NCBI GenBank assembly: GCA_963666895.2
Contig: CAXXNS010000016.1
Coordinates: forward strand, 124,001 to 188,000
Source of the DNA: G963666895 sp963666895
Lineage (GTDB): Bacteria > Desulfobacterota > Desulfovibrionia > Desulfovibrionales > Desulfovibrionaceae
Reading direction: 5' to 3'
DNA length: 64,000 nucleotides
Part shown: in pieces, positions 46,606-54,473 of the stretch
How positions within the stretch are numbered: position 1 is the stretch's first letter
How the letters are laid out: every line of letters begins with the position of its first letter
Program-made: the position numbers and the translations under genes
Notes under the pieces: generated by a model
The model's database searches: none
What the model saw: the letters and a program-made list of their open reading frames with translations, nothing else
Told to the model about the DNA's origin: nothing

Positions 46606-47274
46606 CTAAAATCGTTGGAGAATCTTCTGAATATTGTACCCGGTGAACGGCTTCCCGCTCACGGTGGTGTGGCCGTCCTGGTTCAGCCTCTCGGCGATCT
46701 TCGTGAACGACAACTGCTTCTGTCCCGGCTTGCCCCTGCGCAGCAGCTTTATCTTCCGCAGGAGGTCGGCGTCCAGTTCCTTGATGGACTTGCGGCCCTC
46801 GCACTTGCCGGTCTCCTTCTTCACCCGCTCACGGGCTACTCGGAGCTTCTTCACCAGCAGGTTCTTCTCCAACTCGGCGAAGACGCCCTGCATCTGGACC
46901 AGGGCCTTGCGCATGGGATCGCCCATGACCGCCTCGGTGACGTTCTCGCCCGTGCGGGCCACGATCAACGTGATGCCCTTGGACGCGAGGTAGATCAGCA
47001 GCGACTCCTGGATCATCAACTCACGGGCCAAGCGGTCCATGCTCTCGATGACGATGGTCCGCACCCCGTTCTTCAGGATCGCGGTCACCATCTCCTGGAA
47101 TGCCGGGCGGTCGTCCTCGGTGGTCGTGCCGGAGACGCCCTCCTCCCGATACACGCCCTCGATGGCGATCCGGGCCTCCTTCGAGAAAGCCCGTATCGCG
47201 TCCTCCTGGCGTCGAAAACCGTCGCCCTGGACCTGACCCTTGCCGGAGACTCGAACGTATGCGTATGCCTTCAT
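46606..47274 (-). CDS. Small serine recombinase (resolvase/invertase type)
   Basis: 222-aa recombinase. YAYVRVSGKGQVQGDGFRRQ holds the catalytic Ser. TIVIESMDRLARELMIQESL holds the conserved Arg-rich active-site stretch. A C-terminal HTH-like region reads SFTKIAERLNQDGHTTVSGK. It could be a resolvase or DNA invertase, or an accessory to the large recombinase. A strong promoter ends right at its ATG, so the message is probably leaderless. Confidence 0.88.
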   Translation of the reverse strand: MKAYAYVRVSGKGQVQGDGFRRQEDAIRAFSKEARIAIEGVYREEGVSGTTTEDDRPAFQEMVTAILKNGVRTIVIESMDRLARELMIQESLLIYLASKGITLIVARTGENVTEAVMGDPMRKALVQMQGVFAELEKNLLVKKLRVARERVKKETGKCEGRKSIKELDADLLRKIKLLRRGKPGQKQLSFTKIAERLNQDGHTTVSGKPFTGYNIQKILQRF

Positions 47275-47587
47275 GAGGCCGTTATACGGGCATATCAGCG
47301 ATCAAGTCAAGACGATATCTTTAAATAGTGTCTCAATCAATTGTTCCGGCTTGGACCGCAATCTGCGGTTGGCGCATCTGGTAGACGCAAAGGATTGGAA
47401 ATCTATTGCATCCACCAGACCGACCCGTACGGGGGGAAGATCGGATTCGATCGTAGGTGAAAGGCGCTCGGAAATGTGGGTCGAAAACAGCCGGGTATCT
47501 TGGTAGTGGCGGTTATATTCCTCTATCAGGAATTACGACCACCAACCGACCTATATCACTTCTTCCTATAGGTGTCGGGTAATTCGA
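47275..47587. other. Non-coding gap with a tRNA-like relic
   Basis: The 313-bp gap between the two recombinase genes holds no convincing gene. On the plus strand about 47370-47470 there is GGTAGACGC (Leu-type D loop) and ATTGGAAATC (Ser-GGA-type anticodon loop). The T arm and acceptor stem do not close. A hairpin ACCGCA-ATC-TGCGGT (47357-47371) stands in front. It is best read as a decayed tRNA or chance similarity. Confidence 0.35.
47281..47310 (-). promoter_or_regulatory. Promoter of the small recombinase, giving a leaderless mRNA
   Basis: Leftward: TTGACT (47310-47305), 18 bp, TATAAC (47286-47281). The ATG at 47274 begins 7 nt after the -10 box, about where transcription should start, and there is no ribosome binding site. 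Confidence 0.65.
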
Positions 47588-49345
47588 TCAGCTTCCTCTC
47601 AGCATCTGCTCCATGACAAACCTGAAGCCCATCAGCCGCCCATGGGGAGGCCACCGCGCATCCACGACGGTCACATCCCGGTGTTCTTCATCTCCTCGGA
47701 CCTTGAACCCCTGGGAGTTGTCCTGGCCCTTTTCGACCTTGATCAGCCGATGGTATTCCTCGACGCCTTGGAACAGAATCTTGATGGTGCCATGCAGGCC
47801 GTCCTCGCCATCTGAAGGCGTGAGGATGATCGAGGCGATGACCCTCTTCAGCATTTGGTGGAGCCGTCGTCTCGCATCCAGAATCGCCCCATCATCACCA
47901 TCTCGCTCTATCTGGATATACTTGGTCAGGGCCGTGTCGATATCGTTGTAGTCTGTGGCTGCCGAAGCGAGTCTATCTTGCTCCTCCATCAGTTCCTGCT
48001 TGAGATGGTCGAGGGCAGAGCCAATTCGTTGCTCCTCCTGCTCCAGTTCATCAAGTTTGGCCAGAAGGGTTGGACTCGATCCACGGTCGAGCAACGCCTC
48101 CGTCAACCGTCCAAGCCTCTCCCGAACACGCTCAAGCTCCCCTTCCTTGACCAAAACGGCATCCTCCATCCTGGACGCAGCGACTTCCGAGCTTCTGAAC
48201 ATCCCAGGGAACATCTCACGGAAGTCAAGCTCGTTGAAATTCATCAGGATGTGGGTCTGTGCCTGGGGATACCGCCAGGAATGCCTGCTACAGCCGAGCT
48301 TCGTCCTCGCATGGGAACAGACGAGATAGCTGCCTCCCCTTGGCAGCTTGCCCTTGTTCTCAAAATGCATGGGAGCACCGCAGACTCCACACCGCACAAG
48401 GCCGGTGAAAAGGTTTGAATACCGCTGAGCAATTCTCCCGCCGGGAATCTTTCGCCCCCTACGCACCCTCTGAGCCTTCATGAAAACCTCGGGAGGCACC
48501 ACAACCGGGAAATATTCTTCAATGGGGTCACCAACGGGAACCCGCTTCCGTTTGCCACTGACCTCCATGCGCTTGTGCGGCTGGTAGCGACCGACAACCG
48601 CTTCGTTCTCCAGGATGCGCCGCACATAATCGTGCGTCCATCCTGCTGCCCGGCCAAAGGGTGGCACCCTCTCCTCGTTGAGTCTCGCAGCCAGTGCACG
48701 GTTCCCTATTCCGTCTATGGTCATGCTGAATATCCGACGCACTACTGCAGCGCGTTCCTCGATGACCTCAAATTCCTGTCGATCCTTGTCGAGAACCAGC
48801 CAGTTCGGGCAAATGCTGGTGAGCTTGCGTCCCCCTGAGATGGCAGCATCCCGCTTGGCCTTCCATGCCTCCCTGCCCCGGCTGGACTTGGTGACCGACT
48901 CTTCATGCGCCCTTTGCATGACTATGAGCGACATCATCAGGTCGGCGAAAGCAAGCTCCCCTTGCTCGGCATCGTAGACCCGGCGGTCCTGGAGCGTAAC
49001 CACCCTCACACCTTTATGGAGAATGTCGTCCAAGTGCCGGAAGGCGACGTATGGCGACTGCCTGGACAGACGATCCAAACTCTCGACCAGAAGCGTTGAA
49101 CCAGGAGGAACCTTTCCGCGATCCACGGCATCAAGAAAAGCCCCAAGCTGTCCTTCCTGGATGTTGTCGCCCCTGAACGCGGAGACGCCGAGGTCTTGGA
49201 AGGTCAGCTCCTCGTCGAGGTCCAGGCCATTTTCCTCTGCGTACTTCCGGCTCAACTCCGTCTGTCTGCGGAAGGAGTCACCCTTGATCTGATCCGGTGT
49301 GGAGAAGCGTAGGTAGCTGTATGCCTTATTGCTTTTGGTAGCCAT
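47588..49345 (-). CDS. Large serine recombinase (integrase of the element)
   Basis: 585-aa integrase. The N-terminal catalytic domain has AYSYLRFSTPDQIKGDSFRR with the nucleophilic Ser, and VESLDRLSRQSP. A recombinase domain (WTHDYVRRILENEAVVGRY) and a zinc ribbon (CGVCGAPM ... YLVCSHARTKLGC) follow. A coiled coil (about residues 400-470) closes the pattern of large serine integrases. AAGGAG lies 8 nt before ATG 49345. Its place 62 bp from attR is typical. It is the likely enzyme for insertion into yjbQ; a directionality factor was not identified. Confidence 0.93.
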   Translation of the reverse strand: MATKSNKAYSYLRFSTPDQIKGDSFRRQTELSRKYAEENGLDLDEELTFQDLGVSAFRGDNIQEGQLGAFLDAVDRGKVPPGSTLLVESLDRLSRQSPYVAFRHLDDILHKGVRVVTLQDRRVYDAEQGELAFADLMMSLIVMQRAHEESVTKSSRGREAWKAKRDAAISGGRKLTSICPNWLVLDKDRQEFEVIEERAAVVRRIFSMTIDGIGNRALAARLNEERVPPFGRAAGWTHDYVRRILENEAVVGRYQPHKRMEVSGKRKRVPVGDPIEEYFPVVVPPEVFMKAQRVRRGRKIPGGRIAQRYSNLFTGLVRCGVCGAPMHFENKGKLPRGGSYLVCSHARTKLGCSRHSWRYPQAQTHILMNFNELDFREMFPGMFRSSEVAASRMEDAVLVKEGELERVRERLGRLTEALLDRGSSPTLLAKLDELEQEEQRIGSALDHLKQELMEEQDRLASAATDYNDIDTALTKYIQIERDGDDGAILDARRRLHQMLKRVIASIILTPSDGEDGLHGTIKILFQGVEEYHRLIKVEKGQDNSQGFKVRGDEEHRDVTVVDARWPPHGRLMGFRFVMEQMLRGS

Positions 49346-49387
49346 GTCGAGTACTCCTTGGTCATGGTTAGGTATCAGAACCCGTCG

Positions 49388-49430
49388 GGGTATTCAACGT
49401 CTACCATCAACGAAGGGGCCGACCCGGACG
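49388..49430. other. attR of the 8.15-kb element
   Basis: The element arm GGGTATTCAACGTC (49388-49401) leads to the core TCAACGA (49407-49413) and then host yjbQ sequence (AGGGGCCGACC). Combined with the attL arm it forms a 44-bp attP whose outer 14-nt arms match in 12 positions. Confidence 0.8.
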
Positions 49431-49663
49431 TGGTCCGGGACATCGTGGTCAACCTGCGCAGGCTGGTGCCCCATCACGGGGACTACCACCACGCCGAGGG
49501 CAACTCGGACGCACACATCAAGTCCAGCATGTTCGGCTGCGACCAGCTGGTCATTGTCGAAGGCGGGGAGCTGCAACTGGGCACGTGGCAGAAGATCTAC
49601 TTCTGCGAGTTCGACGGACCCAGGTCGCGCAAGCTGTGGGTGAAGTTCCTGCCGTCAGTCTAG
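49411..49663 (+). pseudogene. yjbQ: YjbQ/UPF0047 family gene, 3' fragment
   Basis: Encodes NEGADPDVVRDIVVNLRRLV through the family's GNSDAHIKSSMFGCDQLVI to FDGPRSRKLWVKFLPSV. It lacks the N-terminal third. An in-frame TTG (49358) or ATG (49364) in the element could express a fusion of about 100 aa, but the CPHTT active-site segment would be missing. It continues the fragment at 41115. Confidence 0.9.
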
Positions 49664-49674
49664 CCCCAAAAGCA

Positions 49675-49700
49675 AAGGCGGGGCCCAACGGCCCCGCCTT
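49675..49700. terminator. Terminator after yjbQ
   Basis: AAGGCGGGGCC and its perfect complement flank CAAC (11-bp stem). It lies between the yjbQ 3' end and the convergent PEP-CTERM-like gene; only a short T run follows. Confidence 0.55.
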
Positions 49701-49725
49701 GCGTAACCCCTCTCGTTCAACTCGC

Positions 49726-50166
49726 TCAGGCCTGCACTCTGCGCCTGATCCCCAACAGGCCGAGCAGACCCGTGCCCAGGAGCCAGATGGCGCCGGGAAT
49801 GGGCGTGGGAGCCACACAGACACCAACGGGGCCGCCGATGCCGGTGGGAGTATGCCCGCCGCCGGTCAAGCCGCCGAGGCCGAGAGTGCCTCCGCCGGAG
49901 CCGGAATTCCCATTGCCGCTACCTGAGCCGGAGTTGTTGTTGCCGTTTCCGTTTCCATTCCCCGAACCCGAACCCCAGCTCCAGCCGAAGCTGTTGCCGG
50001 TGCCGAAACCGCTGCCGGAGCCGCCGTAGCCGTACCCATAGCCGTTGCCGGGGCCGGAAGAGCCGCCGGACGTGGAGCCGTGGGCCAGGCTCGGAGCCGC
50101 GCCAAGAAGGATGATCATGGCCGCCAGGGCGAGGTTGCGGAAGATGCGATTGAATTTGGTGATCAT
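49726..50166 (-). CDS. Secreted Gly/Asn-rich protein with PEP-CTERM-like sorting signal
   Basis: 146-aa protein. The signal peptide MITKFNRIFRNLALAAMIIL ends near LAHG. The middle is a low-complexity Gly-Ser-Asn-Tyr repeat (GNGYGYGYGGSGSGFG). The C-terminus PTPIPGAIWLLGTGLLGLLG followed by IRRR fits the PEP-CTERM pattern: a Pro motif, a hydrophobic helix and Arg. Exosortase would cleave and anchor it. ATG 50166 has AAAGGA upstream. Such proteins go with exopolysaccharide; no exosortase gene is in the window. Confidence 0.72.
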   Translation of the reverse strand: MITKFNRIFRNLALAAMIILLGAAPSLAHGSTSGGSSGPGNGYGYGYGGSGSGFGTGNSFGWSWGSGSGNGNGNGNNNSGSGSGNGNSGSGGGTLGLGGLTGGGHTPTGIGGPVGVCVAPTPIPGAIWLLGTGLLGLLGIRRRVQA

Positions 50167-50347
50167 GGCTTGGTCCTTTATCGGTTCGGTTGGTCCGTGA
50201 AATCTCTCGTTTCCGTGATTATGGACTACCAACCACCGGCCCCTGGAACAATCGCGCAAAAGTAGTATTTTTGCCGTTCTTGCCAGGGGCGGCCGCTTCC
50301 ACTACCCTGGCCGTGAAACCGGCCGCTCCAAACCGGGGGAAACCGCC

Positions 50348-50611
50348 GTGACCAAGCATTCCCAACGCTTTTTCCGCAACACGGACTGCCCGTACTTTCC
50401 CTGCCACCAGGGCGCGGACCCCGAAACCTTCAATTGTCTGTTCTGCTATTGCCCGCTCTATCTGCTGGGCGAGGAATGCGGCGGCGACTTCGCCATGACC
50501 CCGGCCGGGGTCAAGGACTGCACGGGCTGCCTCAAGCCCCACGCGCCCGGGGGCTACGAGTACGTGCTGAGAGTGCTCAAGAATAAAGTTTTCGCCCCGA
50601 AAAAGGGCTAG
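50348..50611 (+). CDS. Cysteine-rich small domain protein
   Basis: 87-aa protein with eight Cys in the order NTDCPYFPC, FNCLFCYCPLY, EECGGDF and KDCTGC, the pattern of the 'cysteine-rich small domain' family. It probably binds a metal. GTG 50348 is the start. The stop overlaps the convergent methyltransferase stop by 4 nt. Relatives are sometimes fused to or beside cobalamin genes, which fits the content of this window, but function is unknown. Confidence 0.72.
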   Translation: MTKHSQRFFRNTDCPYFPCHQGADPETFNCLFCYCPLYLLGEECGGDFAMTPAGVKDCTGCLKPHAPGGYEYVLRVLKNKVFAPKKG

Positions 50612-51429
50612 ATCTTCCGAACGATCACCACATCCTGGTAATTCGGTCTGTCGCGGGGACCGCGCCAATGGCCCGGACGCACCGCGTCCACGGCCAGCCC
50701 GGCCTTACGGATCAGGTTCTCCACCAAGCCCGGGCCGTAGCCCACGGCCTCCTCCAGGTCCTCGCGGTCGGCCACCCAGAACGGGCCGATCTTGTGGCGG
50801 GGCACGCTCTTGCCCTCCTGGCCGGACAGCCCGTCCAGGCTCTCCTGGTCCATGAGAAAGAAGGTCAGGTAGGCGGCCGCGCCCTGGTCCAGGACCCGGC
50901 CCAGTTCGGCCAGGTAGCGGGCCAGGCCGTCGGGCAGCATGTGGGTGAACACCGAGTTGGCCAGGGCGAAGTCAAAGGACTCGTCCGCGAACGGGAACTC
51001 GAACTCCCCGGCCGAGACCTGGGCGAAGGGCATGTAGAGGTCGTTCTTCACCTCCACGGTCCGGAAGCGGAAGTTGGGGAACCGGGGCGTGACGTGCTCG
51101 GCGCACCAGTCCACGCCGAACGGGTAAACGTCGAAGCCCTCGTAGGACCCGTCCGGGCCCAGCCAGCTCGTCAGGGGCAGGGCCGCCCGGCCCGCGCCGC
51201 AGCCGATGTCCAAAAAGCGCGCGCCTGGACGCAGCCCGGCCCAGGCGACCATGCGGTCCACCAGGGCCCGGCCGATGGCCAGGAAGTCGCCGCCGCCAAA
51301 GCACACGGCCAGCTCCTTGGGCGGCACCAGGTCCAGCACGCCCTCCAGGTCCAGGTCCAGACACGGGACGGGACCCGGGACGGGAACCTGGGGAACGGCG
51401 GCCGACGTGGCGGAACAGGTTTCGGACAT
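50608..51429 (-). CDS. Class I SAM-dependent methyltransferase
   Basis: 273-aa protein. The SAM loop FLDIGCGAGRAALPL lies near residue 72. ESFDFALANSVFTHMLPDGL near residue 165 is the usual post-motif segment of small-molecule methyltransferases. The N-terminus is a ~40-residue Pro/Val-rich stretch. Substrate unknown. Confidence 0.82.
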   Translation of the reverse strand: MSETCSATSAAVPQVPVPGPVPCLDLDLEGVLDLVPPKELAVCFGGGDFLAIGRALVDRMVAWAGLRPGARFLDIGCGAGRAALPLTSWLGPDGSYEGFDVYPFGVDWCAEHVTPRFPNFRFRTVEVKNDLYMPFAQVSAGEFEFPFADESFDFALANSVFTHMLPDGLARYLAELGRVLDQGAAAYLTFFLMDQESLDGLSGQEGKSVPRHKIGPFWVADREDLEEAVGYGPGLVENLIRKAGLAVDAVRPGHWRGPRDRPNYQDVVIVRKI

Positions 51430-51543
51430 GCGGTCTCCTCCGGGCTGGGGGCAAGGTTTTCCCCGGAATCAAGGAAGCAGGTTTTGTGCCAGGGAACCCC
51501 TTGCCGCCTTGCATCCCGGGCCATGATTGGCTATCAGGCTGAC

Positions 51544-52017
51544 ATGCGGTCACCATTCATCATCATGCTGGCCTGGGCCCTGCTCCTGTGCACGGCCGGG
51601 CAAGGCCTGGCCCAGGAGGTCACGGGCGGATCGATTCTGGAGTACGGACGCTACGAGATCACCCTGAGCGGGGACCTGGTCAGCCAGGGCGGCCAGGACA
51701 CCAACGACGTGCACCGGCTCACCGGCCACCAGCTGGCCGAAACCACGGACCGGATTCCCATCCGGGACAACGTGACCTTCGGATACGACTGGATGGCCCA
51801 GGGCCAGCCCGAGGACGCGGAAATCCCCATCACCCTGCTGCTGATCTACCCGGACGGGCGCATGGACCGGGGATTCGACGCCACCGCCATCGGCTCGGCC
51901 CACCACACCAGCCTGACCATCCACGACCTGGACATGCCCGAGGGCCGGTACGTCCTGGCCGTGCACTACCAGGGGAAACGGCTGGTCAGCCGGGACTTCA
52001 ACCTGTACAAGCCCTAG
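51544..52017 (+). CDS. Secreted hypothetical protein (DUF3859-like)
   Basis: 157-aa protein. MRSPFIIMLAWALLLCTAGQ forms a signal peptide cleaved near LAQ. The mature part has ILEYGRYEITL, TTDRIPIRDNVTFGYDW and PEGRYVLAVHYQGKRL, a beta-rich pattern that I tentatively match to DUF3859. An in-frame ATG at 51523 would add 7 residues. It converges with the PilZ gene with a 4-nt overlap. Confidence 0.6.
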   Translation: MRSPFIIMLAWALLLCTAGQGLAQEVTGGSILEYGRYEITLSGDLVSQGGQDTNDVHRLTGHQLAETTDRIPIRDNVTFGYDWMAQGQPEDAEIPITLLLIYPDGRMDRGFDATAIGSAHHTSLTIHDLDMPEGRYVLAVHYQGKRLVSRDFNLYKP

Positions 52018-52403
52018 GCTTGGGGCGTCTCCAGCTCCTTGCCCATTTCGGATTCAAGGAAAAGCCGGAGCATGGCGTCCAGCTTGCTCTCCAGGGGCTC
52101 GTCGAACTGGATGCCCATGATGCGGGAGTCCTTGAAGCAGCCGAACCAGACCACGGTGCCGGGGATGTCCTTGAACAGCTGGTTCTGCTCGGCCCGGGCC
52201 GAGGAGATGCGCACCTTCTGGCCGATGGTGAAATGTTCGAACACGCCTCCGCCCTGCCCGGCGATGCGGATGCCGCCCCGGGACAGGTCGTCCACCCGGT
52301 ACTCGCTCACGCCGTCGCCCACCAGCAGCTCGCAGGAGGCCCGGCCCAGGCAGCTGTAGCGAGCGTAGAGCCTGCGTTCGTCCTCGTTGGTCATGGCCTG
52401 CAT
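52014..52403 (-). CDS. PilZ-domain cyclic-di-GMP receptor protein
   Basis: 129-aa single-domain protein. RLYARYSCLGRA supplies an Arg-rich N-terminal motif, and VDDLSRGGIRIAG gives the [D/N]xSxxG motif of PilZ domains. AAGGAGG lies 7 nt before ATG 52403. It is a possible effector for cyclic di-GMP made by proteins such as the GGDEF enzyme at 15.4 kb. Confidence 0.83.
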   Translation of the reverse strand: MQAMTNEDERRLYARYSCLGRASCELLVGDGVSEYRVDDLSRGGIRIAGQGGGVFEHFTIGQKVRISSARAEQNQLFKDIPGTVVWFGCFKDSRIMGIQFDEPLESKLDAMLRLFLESEMGKELETPQA

Positions 52404-52435
52404 CAATCCCCCTCCTTATAAAAAATCTCTCTTAA

Positions 52436-52561
52436 ACAGGCCGTTCAAAAACCGCCAGGGCAAGGCGCAAAAGAAGATCAAGGCCGACGCGTACTCTTGC
52501 GGTACGCGAGGATTTGATCTTCTTGAAGCAACACAGCCATGGCGGGAATTTCAACGGCCTG
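52436..52561. repeat. ~126-bp intergenic palindromic repeat, copy B
   Basis: It abuts the stop codon of the AMMECR1 gene (minus strand). Read from that gene it starts CAGGCCGTTGAAA and ends TTTTTGAACGGCCTGT, as in copy A. The inner stem is AGAAGATCAA with TTGATCTTCT, different from copy A yet fully paired. The CAAATCCTC and GCGCCTTGCCCT blocks are shared. No coding potential. Confidence 0.8.
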
Positions 52562-53116
52562 CTAGAAGACTTCGGCTTCAAACCAAAAAATCTTCGTGCC
52601 CAGCTTGCGCCAGGCGTCCGGCGCCAGCCCGGCCTTGACGCAGGTCTGGCTCAGGAACTTGGGACCGTCCCAGCCCCACTCCACGGCCACCTGCGGCAGG
52701 AGCAGCCCGGACTGGTGTCCGCGCTGGACCACCAGGCCGTGCCGTCCCACGCGGACCTCGTTGACGTCCGGGCAGGGCTCCACGGCCGAGAGCACGGAGA
52801 TCTCGGTCTCCAGCCGGTCGAACTCCGCCTTGGTCAGGGGAGGAAAGCGCGGGTCGTCAAAGGCCGCGGCCCGGGCCATGTTCCACACGGTGCGGTGAAG
52901 CTCGCCCGCGCCCTGGATGTTGCCGATGCAGCCGCGCAGCTTGCCATCAAGCTTCAGGGTCACGAACGCCCCCAGCGGCGCCTTGACCTTGAGGGTGGGC
53001 GGCTCGGGCGGCTCGGCGTCCTCCTGGCCGTCCAGCCGGGTGCCGATGGCGGTCTTGACCAGATTCTTGAGATATTCCTTCTCGCTGTCGAGAAGGGAAA
53101 AGGAAAACGCGGACAT
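52562..53116 (-). CDS. AMMECR1-family protein
   Basis: 184-aa protein with the diagnostic LRGCIGNIQGAGELHRTVWN near residue 62, then FPPLTKAEFDRLETEISVLS and GLLLPQVAVEWGWD. AGGAGGG precedes ATG 53116. The family is universally conserved and often beside a MEMO or radical-SAM gene; neither is visible here. Function is unknown. Its 3' end meets repeat copy B. Confidence 0.9.
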   Translation of the reverse strand: MSAFSFSLLDSEKEYLKNLVKTAIGTRLDGQEDAEPPEPPTLKVKAPLGAFVTLKLDGKLRGCIGNIQGAGELHRTVWNMARAAAFDDPRFPPLTKAEFDRLETEISVLSAVEPCPDVNEVRVGRHGLVVQRGHQSGLLLPQVAVEWGWDGPKFLSQTCVKAGLAPDAWRKLGTKIFWFEAEVF

Positions 53117-53138
53117 GGTCCCTCCTGTGTCTTTCTTC

Positions 53139-54473
53139 CTATGGCCCAAGGGCCCCGTCTTGTCCATTGTTGGCCCCCGATCCGGCCCCCAGGCCGGCCC
53201 TGACAACGGCCGCCGAGGGCACCAGAAGCATGAGCACCGCGCCCACCAGAAACATGACCAGGACCACGCTCATGCCCGCCCGCTGGCTGGCGAACAGGAC
53301 GGTCAGCCAGCCCACCAGAAGCGGCCCCATGAAGCTGGTCACCTTGCCGGACAGGGCGAAGAGCCCGAACATCTGGGCCCGGACCTCCTCCGGGGCCACC
53401 CGGGCCAGCCAGGTGCGGCTGGAGGCCTGCACCGGGCCCACGAATATGCCCAGGGCCAGGCCGCAGGTCCAGAACACGGCTTGCACGTCCGTCAGCAGAA
53501 TGGCCGCCCCAAAGACAATGAGCCCGGCCAGGGAGACCAGGATGGTCCTGCGCGAGCCCACCCTGTCGTCCACCCAGGCGAAGACCAGGGCCCCCAGCCC
53601 GGCCGTGACGTTGAGCCCGATGCCGAAGACCACCACCTGGGCCGTGGACAGGCCGAAGGTCCCGGCCGCGTAGATGCCGCCGAACGCGAACATGGTGGTC
53701 AGGCCGTCGTTGTAGATCATGCGGGCCAGCAGGAACAGGCCCAGGTGCCTGAGCCGCCGGGCCTGGCGCAGGGAGTCGCGCAGCTGGGCCAGGGCCTGGC
53801 GCACGGCCTTCCCGGTCCTGAGCCCGGTGGGTTCGGCGTCCGGGGTGAAGGCGAACAGGGGCAGGGCGAAGATCAGATACCACCCGGCCGAGAGCAGGCA
53901 GACCGCGCGCACGTGCTCCATGGCCGCGCGGTCCAGGCCCAGGAGCCCGGACAGGAAGGCCCCCTGGTTGACCAGCCCGTACAGGGCGACCACCAGGACC
54001 AGGAGCCCGCCCGCGTAGCCCAGGCCCCAGCCCCAGCCCGACCAGCGGCCCAGACGCTCGGGCCGGACCAGGTCCGGCAGCATGGCGTTGTAGAAGATCA
54101 TGGAATACTCGGCCCCGATGGTGCCCAACCCGGCCAGGACCAGGCCGGCCAGCGCCCAGGACGGATCCGGCCGCACGAACCACAGCAGGGTCGTGGCCGC
54201 CACGGTCAGCAGGGTGAAGCCCGCGATCCAGGGCTTGCGCCGCCCGCAGCTGTCCGCGGCCGCGCCCAGCACCGGCCCGCCCAGGCCGATGACCAGCCCG
54301 GCGATGGACAACATGTGGCCCCAGGAAGCCGTGCCCGCGATCTCGTCGACGGCCACGGCCTTGGTGAAGTAGGCCGCGAACACGAAGGTCTGGATCAGGG
54401 TGAAGAAGCCGTTGTTGGCCCAGTCGTAAAGCGCCCAGGACCACAGGCCGCCACGTCCTGCGCGGGGGGCCAT
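53139..54473 (-). CDS. MFS transporter (UMF1/Vps22-like family)
   Basis: 444-aa membrane protein with about 12 hydrophobic segments. The N-terminus WSWALYDWANNGFFTLIQTF is the hallmark of the Atg22/UMF1 MFS branch. A later segment, VGPVQASSRTWLARVAPEEV, is also typical. ATG 54473 overlaps the purN stop (ATGA), so it is co-transcribed with purN. Substrate unknown; some relatives are amino acid effluxers. Confidence 0.82.
   Translation of the reverse strand: MAPRAGRGGLWSWALYDWANNGFFTLIQTFVFAAYFTKAVAVDEIAGTASWGHMLSIAGLVIGLGGPVLGAAADSCGRRKPWIAGFTLLTVAATTLLWFVRPDPSWALAGLVLAGLGTIGAEYSMIFYNAMLPDLVRPERLGRWSGWGWGLGYAGGLLVLVVALYGLVNQGAFLSGLLGLDRAAMEHVRAVCLLSAGWYLIFALPLFAFTPDAEPTGLRTGKAVRQALAQLRDSLRQARRLRHLGLFLLARMIYNDGLTTMFAFGGIYAAGTFGLSTAQVVVFGIGLNVTAGLGALVFAWVDDRVGSRRTILVSLAGLIVFGAAILLTDVQAVFWTCGLALGIFVGPVQASSRTWLARVAPEEVRAQMFGLFALSGKVTSFMGPLLVGWLTVLFASQRAGMSVVLVMFLVGAVLMLLVPSAAVVRAGLGAGSGANNGQDGALGP

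Larger units (their letters stand above)
41259..49410. mobile_element. Integrated 8.15-kb element inserted in yjbQ (serine-integrase type)
   Basis: Boundaries are set by the split yjbQ gene, the shared core TCAACGA at both ends and matching inverted arms. A large serine recombinase gene lies 62 bp inside attR. Order from left: replacement yjbQ (+), small ORF (-), EAL protein (+), Gly-rich secreted protein (-), helicase-like protein (-), antirepressor (-), small serine recombinase (-), large serine recombinase (-). No capsid, tail, relaxase or type IV secretion gene is visible. It is probably a phage-satellite-like or mobilisable island rather than a full prophage. Confidence 0.85.

Noticed and set aside
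48554..49345. Second integrase gene on the plus strand within the large recombinase region
   Set aside because: Plus-strand frames there are shadows without catalytic motifs.
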